From Marsupella aquatica (Eukaryota > Marchantiophyta): a stretch of DNA of 64,000 nucleotides. The position numbers and the translations under genes are program-made. This document shows, piece by piece, positions 1 through 12,342 of the stretch. The DNA lies in contig OZ316894.1 of the NCBI GenBank assembly GCA_973895155.1, positions 17,174,001 to 17,238,000 of the forward strand, given 5' to 3'. Under the pieces are notes generated by a model. The model did no database searches and was not told the DNA's origin. It worked only from the letters and a program-made list of their open reading frames with translations. The stretch's first letter is position 1, and each line of letters begins with the position of its first letter.

Positions 1-469
1 TGGACCACATAGCCCATTACAATATTGGGGTTTGCATTTGTCTTGTGCTTTTGAGTTCAATATTTATTTAGTTTGGACATCTTTTGCTTTTACTCTCTTG
101 TACTTTGTTTGGCACGTTTTACTACATTTGTACTTGTCCCCTTATTGGGTCTCCCGCCTTTGGGATTTTGTCCCCCCTTTTGGCACTTTTTGTTCTTTAG
201 CAGACAGTGCAAAATATCTGTTGGGTTCCCCAAGCTGGAGTGATGCCTTTCTAGTACATGCAAATAAAAGGCAACACCATATGGCATACTCTCTCACGTG
301 GCATAGGGCATATTAAGTTGGATCTATTTTTGATAGCACAATAAAATCTGGTTATATCAATGAGTATCGTTCCTTCATTCTTTATTGTAATTATTATATA
401 GATGCAAGCTGGATGATTTTTCTTGGAATGTAACACAATAAAATGACCCCATGTTAGATCTACACCCCA
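1..469. other. Intergenic, no gene seen
   Basis: Short open frames on both strands here lack recognisable domains and have no plant-like codon bias that I can see. The stretch flanks the inverted-repeat element that begins at about 470. I see nothing else in it. Confidence 0.5.
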
Positions 470-1380
470 GAATGCTCCCCCATATTCCTGGGGTCCCGTG
501 CAGTGCAAGTCCCACTCCCCAATGTTGCTACCCATTTCAACCCAAGTTTGTCATAACATAGGTCAAGAGTCTACCATTTATTCACTTGCTCTGACCCGTC
601 AACTTTGTGCAATCAGCTTTGGGTTTACGATTTGGTACCCTTCAATTGTTGTCACCCACTCCAGCCCAAGTCCCCCATGTTGTTGCCCATTGTGGCCCAA
701 GTTTGCCAAAACATAAACCAATATTCTATCATTAATCCTGACTTTTATCCAAAGTGCTAGGCTTTGCCTAACTATTTAGACTCTACTACTAAACCAAAAT
801 GGCTCCACCGGAAAGAAGTGTTGCGAGAAACATAAACCACAACTCCATAGAGAAGAAGTATTTGGCAGAACATCAACCAATACTCTATCAATCATGATTC
901 TTATATAACCAAAGTACTAAGCTCTGCCTGAACACTTAGACTCTGTTATGAAGCAAGCATGACTTCATTGGAAAGAAGTGTCAGTTGCCAGAACATACAC
1001 CACTTACTTCATAGAGAAGAAGCATTGGTAGAACATCAATCAAGGCTCTTAACCAAAGTACTAGGCTCCCTCTCAACACTAAAGTAAGACTCTTGTATGA
1101 AGCAAACATGACTCCGTTGACTGTTGCCAGAACATAAACCACGACTCCACTTGGAAAAAGTGAATGGTACAAAGTAGATCGGGCCGGAGTGGGCAACAAA
1201 AAGTGAAGGATGTCAAAACATAAACCCAAAGTTAATTGCACAAAGTTGACTGGGCCAAAGCTGGGAACAAAATGGTAGAGTATTAGTTCATGTTCTGGAA
1301 AAATCGGGCCAAAGTGGGCAGCAACATCGGGGACTGAGATGGGAAGTGTACGGGGCCCAGGAATATGGGGGAGCATTAAC
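470..1380. mobile_element. Foldback-like inverted-repeat element, copy A
   Basis: The two ends are inverted copies of each other. The left end starts AATGCTCCCCCATATTCCTG, and the reverse complement of the right end (1345-1378) starts with the same 20 bases. The inverted similarity continues inward for well over 100 bases in diverged form (the 'cccaagtttg.cata.aacataa' blocks). The middle holds direct repeats built on 'ctaggct.tgcctgaacacttagactct'. No coding capacity is visible, so it is non-autonomous. I could not identify a target-site duplication. A second member of the family lies at 5335-5940. Confidence 0.65.
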
Positions 1381-2329
1381 ACACGGTAGTAAAATTGTTT
1401 AAGGCAATATGTATTACTCTACGTGGTTTGGTTTAAACAGAACAGTCAAGAGTTAAGCATAATTATACGTTTGGGGTAAGAAAGAGAGTAAGTGGGTCTA
1501 TTTATGTGGAATGTACAAATGCTAGTAAAAGCTTTTTGTATATTCAAAGTAACTAATCTGCAGGATATATTTGTAGATACACAAAGTTGTTCTTATGCAT
1601 TCTTCCGGTCACCATAAGTCTTTAATCGCCATCAGACATTGAGGATAGTCATGTTCAAGAACTGGCAATGAGCGGGATGAAAATTGAAAGGACCATTAGC
1701 TGATACTCGTGAGTAAACACAAGTTACACCAGCCCGAGCTTAATAGGATAGATAGTCAGGGTCAAAGGAAGAAATTAAGGCAAACTACATGGGTTATGAG
1801 GAAAAATACTGCACAAAGAAGCACATTCATTGCAGTAGTGACTAATTAGTTGGAAAGACAATGGAATGTGCAGTAAGGCATCTAGATCATAGTGTCCCCC
1901 CCCCCCCCACCCTACACAAATTGACCCAGAATGTGTGTGGGATGGGCCAAGTGCCATACAAATATGATGTGGATGACATTATTTACAGTCTAGCACCAAT
2001 GGAGTGATGTTTGGAGCCTTCAAAAGAGAGACGGCCAGCCACAGTTGTTTGTTGAAGATGATTGTGGATAAATGCTTCTTTCCATCCAGAAAATATTCAT
2101 TGGCTTCAATCTCAATGCTTTAAACTCTGCCAGTCATCCTGACTCCTGATCAAGTGGTGGACATCTCTTGCACGCCACAAATTGGATTCTTTATGGCTCT
2201 TTTTAATTTGTGGTTTGCGTTTGTTCAATTTGAATTAGGGGAAATATCAAAATGTTGCAATGCTGAACTTATGGTGTTCATGCCATTCTTCCCTTTACTG
2301 AGATTTGCCAAACTTTTTGTCAACATATA
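1381..2329. other. Intergenic with a poly-C tract
   Basis: No gene is supported. A run of 13 C residues occupies 1896-1908. The open frame that crosses it on the minus strand is an artefact of the low-complexity tract. Confidence 0.45.
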
Positions 2330-2454
2330 TCCTTTGGTACTCTTTTTGGTTTAACTAATACTTTGCCATCATTCAACAAGGGTTATGAAAACTAACACAG
2401 GTTAGCCAAAACAGTCCACATGTGATCAAATAATGTACATCTGATAGCTGAAAC

Positions 2455-2687
2455 CTTTGTGTACGGGTGGTGCCTTGATTGCCTGTTGTGTGGCTTAGTT
2501 TCTTTGGTTTTGTCCCCGCCTTGGCCCTTCTTTTAGGAGGTGTCCCTGTGGTCTGTTGGGGTGGTTTTTGGTGCCGAGTTGCCGTTTGGTGCATGTCTGG
2601 CCCTTGGTTTGGTTTGTTTTGTGCCTCGCTGGTCTTAGCCGCTGTGGCTTCACTAATAAAGGTGTATTTTTTTCTTTAAAACAAAAA
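2455..2687 (+). mobile_element. Retroposed LINE/SINE 3' end with poly-A tail and target duplication
   Basis: A G/T-rich 233-bp segment ends in AATAAA-like sequence and an A-rich tail. It is bracketed by the 11-bp direct repeat ATAGCTGAAAC (2444-2454 and 2688-2698). The related repeat at 57055-57075 lacks the segment and shows the uninterrupted 'ctgatggctcaaact', acting as an empty-site relative. These are hallmarks of target-primed reverse transcription. The source element is not identifiable from so short a tail. Confidence 0.75.
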
Positions 2688-2748
2688 ATAGCTGAAACTG
2701 TATTTGACCTAACTTTTCTACACCACGGGAGTGCTAACCTATATCTTC

Positions 2749-2802
2749 AGGGTGGGTATCTTCCTACCCAAATTAAGGGAAGATAAGGAAGATACCCACC
2801 CT
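2749..2802. repeat. 17-bp perfect inverted repeat
   Basis: The arms AGGGTGGGTATCTTCCT (2749-2765) and AGGAAGATACCCACCCT (2786-2802) are exact reverse complements around a 20-base loop. It lies inside the MULE-related repeat and has no obvious gene association. Confidence 0.7.
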
Positions 2803-2960
2803 CAAGTGAGGATAAGGAAAAGGGAGCCCCCTTAAGGTGGAGGGCAGTAGGAGGACAGACCAATCAGGTCACTGGGGGAGTTTCAACTGCCTGAATGATG
2901 CAAAAGCGGGGCAAGATAACCACTGTCCAATCATTTTTGAGTTACTTCTTTTATTCCTTC

Positions 2961-5117
2961 AATATTTTGACATGATTGGGTTATTTCAAAGTGGAAATTC
3001 CCAAGCCGAGCAAGGGCCCTAGACACCCAATATGGCTGTCTGTTTGGCCATGCACAAGGAAATGTCATGGGCAAGAAAAATGACGCCAGGGACATTGCCA
3101 GGTGAGACTATGCACCTGCAGGTACAGGTGCATCCGGGCCACACAGTGCAGGTGTGCACAAAAACATGCACAGGCCGGCCAGGTACACAATCATGCTGGT
3201 GGCCAGTGATTTTTAGTTGGTGATTTGTGCCAAAAGCTTAGCTACTCTAGTGATCTGGCTACTGGTGAATGATACAGTGAAAAATCAGCGAAAAGGCTAG
3301 GCTAAGCAAATCTGCCAAAATCTGCCTGAATGGTACAGAGCACGATCAGGGGAATGCTGGGCAAAAATTGCCAAAATCTGCCTTAAGCTGCAGTTAGATT
3401 AACCAGATCTTTTAGGATCTAACGTACCTTCCTTCATTTTGGTATTATTATAAGTAAATATTAGGTGCGTTCCACCTAATTTTCCTCATCAACCCTTGAG
3501 GCAGTTGCCTGTTTGACTCCCTCACAAACCAAGAACAAAATTCACTATTCCACTACCATAGGGAAGATCAGATTTGTGCATGCCCCGCCAAAAAGTTAAA
3601 CATTTTTCTTTCAAATTATGGTGCAACACCAATAATAATATATTTAGATTTCAGTTTGTGTACTTGAAAAACGATTTCTAATGTGTTTTACATCAATGTA
3701 CTTAAAAATTTCCCAAATTTCCCAAAATTTGACAAACATTACCTAAAATTTCTTCTCTGGAATTGACATTTTCAATGATTAATTATTTTTTCTCAAGATG
3801 ATGTAATGGCAATACAAGATGCCTCGGTATGTCACAAAGATCAAAATTTTCTTAGATTTTAATGAGTGTAATCAAAACGTCATAAAAAAGCTCCAAATGA
3901 ACGGGGATTGAAGTAAAACAACCCTCAGTTTCCAACCATTCATGTGTAGTACTTAAAGATCATATTATTAACTGATATGAATTAATGAGACAAGATAGTA
4001 CTGGGAAATTACTCTAGGAAACTATGGAATCCAATTGTATAGGACTTTCTTTGCATTGCAAAAGTCCTCAAAACTCTCAATGTTAAAGACGACACATTTC
4101 TCTGTAGTTTAATTTGCAGATGATTTACCCACCTGAGTGAGTGCAAGACATCTGAACACCACAATATGCTCTACTCTTTCTTTATCATGGTTTGTCTGTA
4201 AAATGTCATGCTGGCGAGAAGCTAGGATGGCTGTTGGATTATGGTGACATTTTTCCTAATCATGAAATGGACCTAATAGTGCCACCGTGGACCCTTTCAA
4301 TGCCCAACCTGTCACTTTCCCCAAAACTTGCAGACTCTTTTAAATCTAGTTGCCAGACTGACTCGGGGACTGACTTGCCAACTCCCCCGTAACATTTGAC
4401 TGCTTAGCTATCTCCATTATCTTAGCTTTAATAAACTTCTGTTCAACATGACTTACTATTGACAATACTATGCAACACACAAAAATTGTACATGAATCAT
4501 TTATCCTTTAGGGTGCATTTTGCATCCTGTGCATTTGTGTTTGTACACAATGTCTTCCGGCACAATGAGAGTCTCACAAGTCTTGTGAAGCATCACCTCT
4601 TTATGGCCCGGTCCACATAAAACTAGCAGAACTCCATTGGAGGGTTAATCAGTGTACAGTTTCAGCATATTTTCAGTGGCAAAGATTTGTTATTTGTCTT
4701 CCATTAGTCACTCTTCCACCTAGCCATAAACTCCCTTTGTCAGAATCTGACAGATGCTTAAATCTAGGGAGATTTAGCGGTCAAAAACTGAACAAGGATT
4801 AGTCATAGCAAGTTTTCCTTCTCGCAAGGTGACACTAGCCACAGGCCTAGATAATTGCACACTAAAAAGCAGCATCTGGATCTGGAGAAGGAGTAACAAC
4901 TGATAAAGAAGATTAATCCAGTTTACCATGGTATGGAAAATATGTTCAACCTGTGGGCACATTTCACTTAGCACACTACACCAAATGCTGCCTTGTTTTA
5001 CGTGCATTTACTATTCAAAGGATTTCCACACTTCCCCAAAAGAAAATCCTTAAAAATTAAGCTGGCTTGTGTCCCAAACTCCCCATTGTATAATCATCAC
5101 ATTGTTAAAAAACAGAA
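2961..5117. other. Intergenic, no gene seen
   Basis: AT-rich sequence with only short open frames and no recognised domains. The LTR-like look of 3400-3560 could not be supported by a second LTR or a primer-binding site. Confidence 0.4.
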
Positions 5118-5215
5118 GGTGTCCATAAGGGGGACACAGGCAAGAGACCCAATAAAAGGGAAAGCCAAAAAAACAAACAGATGGCAAGAGACCGAATAAA
5201 GGGAACACCACAAAG
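5118..5215. repeat. Dispersed repeat sharing units with 58070-58190
   Basis: It contains two diverged copies of a 'ggcaagagacc.aataaa.ggg' unit (5139 and 5181). The same doubled unit occurs at 58081 and 58132 as 'ggcaagaagccca.taaaggg', followed in both places by a 'gggaacacca' block. Two loci about 53 kb apart therefore share a small tandem-duplicated repeat. Confidence 0.5.
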
Positions 5216-5334
5216 AAAAACTCCAGAAGACCAAAGACCCAAAAGGCTTGAGAGGCCCTCTCATATACATTTGTCAAGCCTCTCCTTTTGCATTTTTGTC
5301 ATTAGGCAATGTGATGTATATGTGATGTAAATGT

Positions 5335-5940
5335 CGGGCCCAAGTCCCCCATGCTGCTGCCTGCTCTGGCCCAAGTTTGCTAGAACTTAAATCAAGATTC
5401 CGTCAGTCATGACTCTTATCCAAAGTACTAGGATTTGCCTGAACACTTAGACTCTATTAGGAAACAGACATGACCTGGGCATGACTCCATTGGAAAGAAG
5501 TGTTGCCAGAACTTAAACCACAATTCCATAGAGAAGAAGCATTTGACAGAACATCAACCAATACTTTATCCATCATGACTCTTAACCAAAGTGCAAGAAC
5601 ATAAACCACAACTCCATAGAGAAGAAACATTTGACTAAACATCAACCAAGACTTTAATATCATTCATGACTCTTAACCAAAGTACTAGGCTCTGCCTGAA
5701 CACTTAGACTCTGTTAGGAAGCAAACATGACCCCGGGACCATGTCTCCACAAGGAAGAAGTCGATGGCATAAAGTTGATTGGGCCGGAGCGGGCAATAAA
5801 AAGTGAAGGGTGCTAGAACATAAACGCAAAGTCGACGGCACAAAGTGGATTTGGCCCGGAGCGGGTGACAAATGGTAGAGTCTTGGTTTAGTTTTTGTTA
5901 AACTCAGGCCGGAGTGCGCAACAGTATCAGGGGACTGTGA
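5335..5940. mobile_element. Foldback-like inverted-repeat element, copy B
   Basis: This is a diverged copy of the element at 470-1380 in the same orientation. It shares the 'cccaagtcccccatg.tg.tgcc' left block, the repeated 'gcctgaacacttagactctgttaggaagca' internal blocks, and a right block of 'gggccggagcgggcaa.aaaaagtgaaggg'. Internal direct repeats differ in number from copy A. No coding capacity is seen. Confidence 0.6.
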
Positions 5941-6189
5941 GAATTTCCTAGATTGAAGGATGACAGGTGTATTCTTGCTAATAGGGAAAGTGACTAGTGG
6001 AAGGGAGGACAGGAAATACCAAATGTGGCCAAACACTTAGTAGACAGGTGAAATCTAGCAACATTTTGCCACTAAGGAAAAGGCAGAACACTTTTGGGAC
6101 ATAACAGTTGTTGGGACATAACAGTTGTTAGGACCCTAGTTCTGGCAGAATCACAAACCAACCTTACACCAACACCAAATTCGGAACAA

Positions 6190-6530
6190 GTCATTGAAAC
6201 CCTAGGCTTTTTTATCCTCCATCATTGTGGTGAAATGCGTATGTTCTGCCATAACTGTTTTTTATCCTCCATCATTCTGGTGAAATGTGCATGTTGTGCC
6301 ATAACTGTTACGCCAATGTTAACCAAAACCATTATGACAGAAAAGTGCACATTTCTCCATAATGATGAAGTATGAGAAAGCCAATGTTAACCAAAACCAT
6401 TACGACAAAAAAGTGCACATTTCTCCATAACGATGGAGGATGAGAAAGCCAAGGTTTGCAATGAAGTGTTCCCGTTTCTCCATAGTGATGGAGGATGAAA
6501 AAGCCAAGGTCTGCAATGAAGTGTCCCCAT
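6190..6530. repeat. Cluster of direct and inverted short repeats
   Basis: Units around 'ttttttatcctccatcat' recur directly at about 6210 and 6260. They then reappear inverted as 'atga.ggaggatgagaaagc' at about 6362, 6432 and 6490, separated by repeats of 'ccaatgttaaccaaaaccatta' and 'aagtgcacatttctccataa'. The arrangement could fold on itself and looks like a degenerate MITE or foldback cluster. No gene is visible. Confidence 0.5.
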
Positions 6531-8795
6531 TGAATTTCCTGACCAATTTCATAATTTCATGCGATTCCTCCTGGTTTTAGTTCAGTCAATGTCCGAGTCA
6601 GACCTCAACAATCAGCTTCATAGTCAAGTCTGTTTCTAATCTATTCTGAGTACAATACACTGATACCACAAGTGGTGGACCTTGTCACCCAGTGCTCTCA
6701 TCAATCCCAACATCCACGCCTAAATGCCTTTGGTATCCAAACGCCTCCACAGAACTCCTCGAGCAAGCAACTTGGTGCCTTCAACACCACCGACGACTCC
6801 TCCCATACGAAGTTGTACTCGCTCTCAAGCACTACCATATTTCAGCTCACATTTCTACAACAACCAACAATGTAATCCCGATTATCTGACACTGGTTCTG
6901 TATGGATCACATGTCAGACCCCTGGTACCTAGATCGCGCAACAACAAGAGGACAGGATGCGAAGGTATCATATTCTAATCCCATTGACGTCGACAGTAGC
7001 ACTTCAATGTAGGAAGTCTGAATGAACTGTTGCATATGTTGTCAATAATCTTCGTTCCATCGACAGCCTATTCTGCAATCTAAAATAATCGTCAATTGTC
7101 TTCCTGTCGATAGAGTATCGTTTGGATGCCGTAGCTCAGAGAACTCAGGGACGGAAGCCCACGACTGGTCACCATGACGGGCTTTCGGTGTAACGTGGGC
7201 GCTCTAGCTGATCCATCCGACCTCAAAGTCTGCTTCGGCTCCCTTACCCTTCTCGTTCCACTCCAAATTTCCAGCTCCGCCAAACGAGGCAACAAGACCT
7301 CACTGTGTAGAAAAGTGGAGTTTTAGAAGATTCTAATGACTGTGAAATTGAAGAACATCGTGTGCCCGGGCACTCGAGTGAGTTCAGCATAGTATGTTTC
7401 CACAAAACGCATGACTGAAAAGCATGACAGCATTTGGAAGGCTTGCCATGCGCTCCGTGCCCAAGGCACCGCCCAAGGATTCTCTACAGGAAAGTTAGCA
7501 GCCCAGGATTCTCAGCATCATTCAGCATAAGTCTTGGAATGGAATTCTGTGATCCGAGTAATTATTGACCCTGATGAAACTGTGGTCACAGCTTTGCTAC
7601 CTATATTTTCCAACAACTAAGTGTCCCACGATGACCCGAAATCTCGCCGCGTGCTGTGGCATCCGATGCCTCCTTCAAAATCTGCATCTCCCCGACCGGG
7701 GTACAATTTCACGGACCCATGGCCAAAAATTGAATTGCCCCAATCCATTCTTTTGAGGCCAATGTCGCGCAGGTGACGCCCGAGATGAAGCTTCCTGAAT
7801 TGAGGCACTATTGACGATGTCTGCAGTTCCTCAGGCATTTTATAGTCACTTTAGCATGATCCTGACTTCCTGAGTTGTTCAAATCCTCCACTGACTGATA
7901 GACTCAGTACATTATAGTGAGCTTCTTGGAGCGATACCGACTCTTCGTGATGGGTTCCTTTTTAATGATGAACTCCCTCCAATTCAATTAATTTTCCTCA
8001 GTGACGACAAAGTACTGGGCGAGTGGATTATGCCATCTTCAGAACACTACTCCCGACAAAGTGGCTCATCCTAGCAGGAATTATCTCCCGATTCCAGATG
8101 AACCGCAAGTCTACAGTTAAGCACATAGGCAAGTCAAGAAGCGCCATTTCCCCATTCATTTGCATGGAAATTGTTGCGTCACTGCAAATCCTCACCAAGA
8201 GGGAATAAAACTGCTAAAGCAAAGGTGGGCTCCCCGGCCACTGAGGCCAGCTGAGAGCTACAGACTGCAGCTAGAAGAGAGGAGTGACCAGTTCGAAATA
8301 ATTCAAGACTTGCTCCGAGCTTTGAGGTCTACACTGTGCCACCACTCGGCCGCTATCCCACCTGCGCTGCCGATGGACACTGAGGTCAGCAGTCGATCTA
8401 GCGTTGGTCAAGTAACATAGTTTCGTTAAATCCTGCGACGGACTTTTACTGAGCAGACACGTTTGCGCGCTGTCTGGCTGGCGAGCTTGCTTGCTGGAGG
8501 CCCGGTTGATGAGCACTGAGTGAGTGTGACCCACGTCGTAGCTAATTCTTGAAACATAGATGGATGAATACTACTGGCAGGAACAGCGTCTTCCATGTCT
8601 CTTCTCCAGTATCAAAACTATTTTCCAATCTCTTTCTTCCATAACCTGCACGTCCACGACCACCAGTCGGGATCTCTCGGTGGCAGGAGCAGCAGCTGGA
8701 GACCTCGTGGGAGACGCTTCTCCGACAGCTTCTGGAGACCTTCTTTCGACGTCGACGACCGCGAATCTGCTCGACGCACGCAAGTAATCGGCGCC
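6531..8795. other. Upstream region of EB1, no gene seen
   Basis: Open frames at 6672-6978 and at 7565-7838 (both strands) have no recognised domain. An open frame begins at 8595 and runs in frame into the EB1 start at 8796, so part of 8595-8795 is probably EB1 5' leader. Confidence 0.4.
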
Positions 8796-11700
8796 ATGGC
8801 TACGAATATCGGTATGATGGATGCCGCCTATTTTGTTGGGCGTGTCGAGATTCTCAATTGGGTCAACAGTATTCTGCATCTGAACCTCAACAAGGTGGAA
8901 GAGGTATGTCCAGAATTCCTGCCCACTCGATCGAGATCGTCCTGTGTCCCTTTCGATTGGTGAGGCAGGGATTTTCCTAGATGATGCGTCCTAAACTACG
9001 ACGATAGACGATAATCTATGACTCTGTAAATAATGTGATCAGGAAGGATTCTCAAACACAATCGGAGATAAATATCGTGGCCAGGTACAAGCTAGCAAGA
9101 AAATACACAGACGGATCAATGTAATGTTAGTGCCACGGAACCTTGTAATTGTAAGTCTCAGACACATTTGGTATGACACAACTTATGAATGTGATTGGAA
9201 ACTAAGACGGCCATGGATCTAAAATATCAATCGTAATGAATGTCTGCCTGGATGAACATGGGAGCAAATCGTTCTGCGTTAGAAAGCTAGCTTCTGAGAT
9301 CTGTCGCAAAATTTTCTCTGAATCAAAGTAACTCCAACAGTCTTGATAGGCCCTTGATCGAACGTTTTATGTCCAGAAATCTTCCAACTGCATCTCTTCC
9401 AAAGATTGGCCCTGGAGGGCAGATGATAATAAGCAGCAAACCATTGCCCTGGAGGGCGGCTGAAATCAAGGTTTCCTGTAGGTTGAATGCATTCTTAACA
9501 ACCAGAAACATTGCACACGAAATAATTATGGACAATTGGTTTAAATAGATCCAATTGAAAGAAGACGATGAATTTTCTTGCAGAGTGGCATGCGCTGCAG
9601 CAAGTAGCAAATCCGCTAGCAGCAAAACTGATTCGAAGGCATTATAACGACCAGGTTGTCTTTGCATGTGTTGGCCATGATTTGTGACTGCAGGCAGCTT
9701 CTGGGGCTGTGCATTGCCAGCTTATGGATGCCACTCATCCGGGAGTTGTTCCAATGCATAAGGTCCGTCACACTTCTTCTCCGATTCTAAGTCCCTCTGG
9801 CCTTTCAGCTTCTCTGTTTGTGTAATCGTACAATTAATTCTTATATTCTTGTTAGTCGTCCCTTGCATTCCACAGCATAGGTGGCAATAAAGTCAATCCT
9901 AGGACTTAAGATAGCTAAATGTTTAAGATGCATTCCAGGTGAATTTTGAAGCAAGATCAGAGTATGAGATGATTCAAAACTACAAGATACTTCAGGAGGT
10001 CTTCAACAAGCTCAACATTGGCAAGGTGAGTAGTTCTCAAAGACGTTGGAACTGTATATTTTATGGCCGTTGACACGGTATCAACTGTACTAAGGTCACC
10101 AAATTACAAACTTGATGTGTCATCTCAGTGATTTGTGGAGATGTCCTGACGGATCTTGCTTCGCAATTGTACTGTTTGCAGCATATAGAAGTGAGTAAAC
10201 TTGTCAAGGGTAGACCACTTGACAACCTGGAGTTTATGCAATGGATGAAGAGATATTGTGATTCCATCAACGGAGGTGGTCTCAGTTTTAGGTAAAATAC
10301 TTTCCTGAATACTGAATCTATGCTATCAGTTATGAAGAGTTTTGTTTCAGAGAATTGACCAGCGGTGAAGTAGAATTCAGAGACGAAGCTGAATGAAATC
10401 CTCCGTAAAATATTTAAGGCATCGTTTCAGCGATGGATTGCACTAGGACGAAGTGAATGGTTGGACACAAAAAGGAATAGGAAGCTTCATATTGAAATAC
10501 AGTTCCATTAGGAACAACAACAACAACAACAAAAGAAAGAAAGAAAGTAAGAAAGAAAGACACAAACGTTCTTGCCGTGGATCTTTTACTTGCAACAGTC
10601 CGCAAAATGAATCGCGTCTTAAGACAACGATCCATAAATCTCTGCAGCTGGAGAAGGAATACTAGATGTGTTAATGAATGGACCAAAAATGTGATTGTGA
10701 TTGAGCTGAAATGTTGTCTTGTGAAGCTACAACGCAGTAGAGAGAAGGAAAGAGTGTTACAAAGGCTTGAGGGAGACAAACAAACGAGCACATGATAGAG
10801 CACATACAAATGGATCGGCAACAACTAGCAGGGACTCTCATGGTCACCATTGCTCCTCGACATCATCAAATCCAAGCTCCTCAGCAACTCCATGCTCCAG
10901 CTGCTCCAATAGTAGACATTCAACTGCCAACTGTGGATCTTCTGCTTCCCACAAGGAAGTAGGAAAATCAACAATCAAATCCTCTATGCTCGCCATTCCA
11001 GTAGAAATCAAGGCTCTTAATGAACAGGTAATGTGGTACAAACTTTGGATACTCGTTGTTAAGTTCAATTCACTCATTTTTGTAACTGAACGCCTCTCGC
11101 AAATATCCGAAAGTAACATCAATAGTGCATTCATGACTGTCGTTGTCAAGTGTAGAGAAATCCGTCGTCATAGATGTGGTGATGGGTGGGGCGGGGGGTG
11201 GGCTGATTGACCTTTGAATGCTACTGTTGAAGGAGCCTTGAGTGTAGATTAGAGTTGTTTGGTTGTGGTTATCTACCTACAGACATGCCTGTATTTAACT
11301 GCATCAGTTGCGTTGCATTGCGTTGATGGCCAGCTTGCCATGATTAGAGTTGTTTGCTTGTGGTATCTGCCCACAGAGATGCCTGTATTGAACTGCGTCA
11401 GTTGCGTTGATGGCCACTTGAGTTGATGGCCAGCTTGCCATGATCTCGTAATTCTTGCATTCGAAAGTAAAATCATATGCACGGAATGCAGAAGACTTTC
11501 ATAGGAAATGAACCCGCTTGCTTCTCAATTTTTCCAGTGTCACGTGCATGCAAGAACTGCTAATTGCACAATGTCCACAAGAGATCAACCCACCGTGTTC
11601 TTGGGCCACAGATGGCAGAGCTAAAGTTGTCCATGGAAAATCTGGAGAAGGAGAGGAATTTCTACTTCGATAAGTTGCGGGACATTGAAGCTGTTTGCCA

Positions 11701-12342
11701 AAAGCCTGATCTTGGCCATCTCCCGGTATGTCTTGCAAGGTCATGACCAACCAGGCCTTAAAAGACTTTTGAGCTCTACGGCGTCAAAGGAGGCGTGCTT
11801 ACAGTAGTCCAGTACCGAAAAGTAAATCGTCGTCAATACTTAGATTTCCCAAAATGATTTTCGTGAACTCATATCATGTCCACTTCAAAATTTATTGGGC
11901 GCAGATTATTATGGCAGTTCAAAGGATTCTCTTCGCAGCAGAGGATACTCCTGCAGTGATCGAGGAGGCCACGGCTTTGGCGTGCGAGAACCTGGGTGAT
12001 TCCCCCACACAACAGCCTTGCATTGAGAAACGGCAGATTATTTCCCCCTACGATGATGTTGACAACGACTATGCAGATCAATGCGACCAATATGAAGAGA
12101 ACGACGTTGCCCTTTTTGATTCTGGGAGGTGGATCAATCCACGGCAAATGCAACGACCTCCGGGAACCCCTGCGTCACGCAGAGCATCTATGGGATCCTC
12201 CCGCAGCCATCATGAATCTTACTACCCCAAGGGATACCACCAGACGGGAGGGAATCACCAAGATCGCTATCAGGTTGATCAACAGACATCATCTCGTTCT
12301 AATGCTCGCGAGTACCGTCAAAGCCTTGCAGTTCGCTTTTGA
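8796..12342 (+). CDS. EB1: EB1 microtubule plus-end-binding protein, 7 exons
   Basis: EB1 proteins bind growing microtubule plus ends and recruit other tracking proteins. Exons that join in phase are 8796-8903, 9694-9762, 9939-10025, 10182-10291, 10727-11027, 11612-11725 and 11905-12342, giving 408 residues. Residues 1 to about 125 form the calponin-homology domain ([16 protein letters not shown] at the start, then [15 protein letters not shown] and [20 protein letters not shown]). A Ser/His-rich linker follows. The EB-homology coiled coil lies at about 226-265 ([20 protein letters not shown], then RDIEAVC). The tail of about 145 residues is acidic, then Ser/Arg-rich, and ends LAVRF, so there is no animal-type EEY end. 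I chose ATG 8796 because the family begins MA(T)NIG. An in-frame ATG at 8595 would add 67 residues. Length exceeds Arabidopsis EB1a/b (about 280-290) because of the tail. Confidence 0.93.
10516..10560. repeat. Compound microsatellite in EB1 intron 4
   Basis: (AAC)n runs into (AAAG)n between exons 4 and 5 of EB1. It produces long spurious low-complexity open frames on both strands. Confidence 0.8.
11248..11445. repeat. Two-copy tandem duplication in EB1 intron 5
   Basis: A unit of about 95 bases is present twice in a row. It runs from 'agagttgtttg.ttgtggt' through 'gatgcctgtatt.aactgc.tcagttgcgtt' to 'gatggccagcttgccatgat'. A short internal 'gttgatggcca' is also repeated. Confidence 0.7.

Larger units (their letters stand above)
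2330..2960. repeat. MULE-TIR-related dispersed repeat, interrupted copy
   Basis: This stretch aligns in pieces with 56940-57260. Shared blocks include 'actaatactttgccatcatt', a block around 'gtggagggcagta' with 'gaccaatcagg', and 'gggagtttcaa' followed by 'gatgcaaaa'. The block at 2385-2400 (gaaaactaacacaggttag) also resembles the terminal inverted repeat of the large MULE at 14.3 kb, so this is probably a non-autonomous relative. It is split by a retroposed fragment at 2455-2687. A 17-bp perfect inverted repeat (2749-2765 and 2786-2802, loop 20) lies in its right part. Confidence 0.6.

Noticed and set aside
2479-2786. Plus-strand hydrophobic open frames
   Set aside because: They lie in the retroposed G/T-rich tail and its flank.
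6640-6700. Possible LTR primer-binding site (TGGTATCAG on the minus strand)
   Set aside because: The preceding sequence does not end in CA, and neither a second LTR nor gag/pol coding sequence is found nearby.
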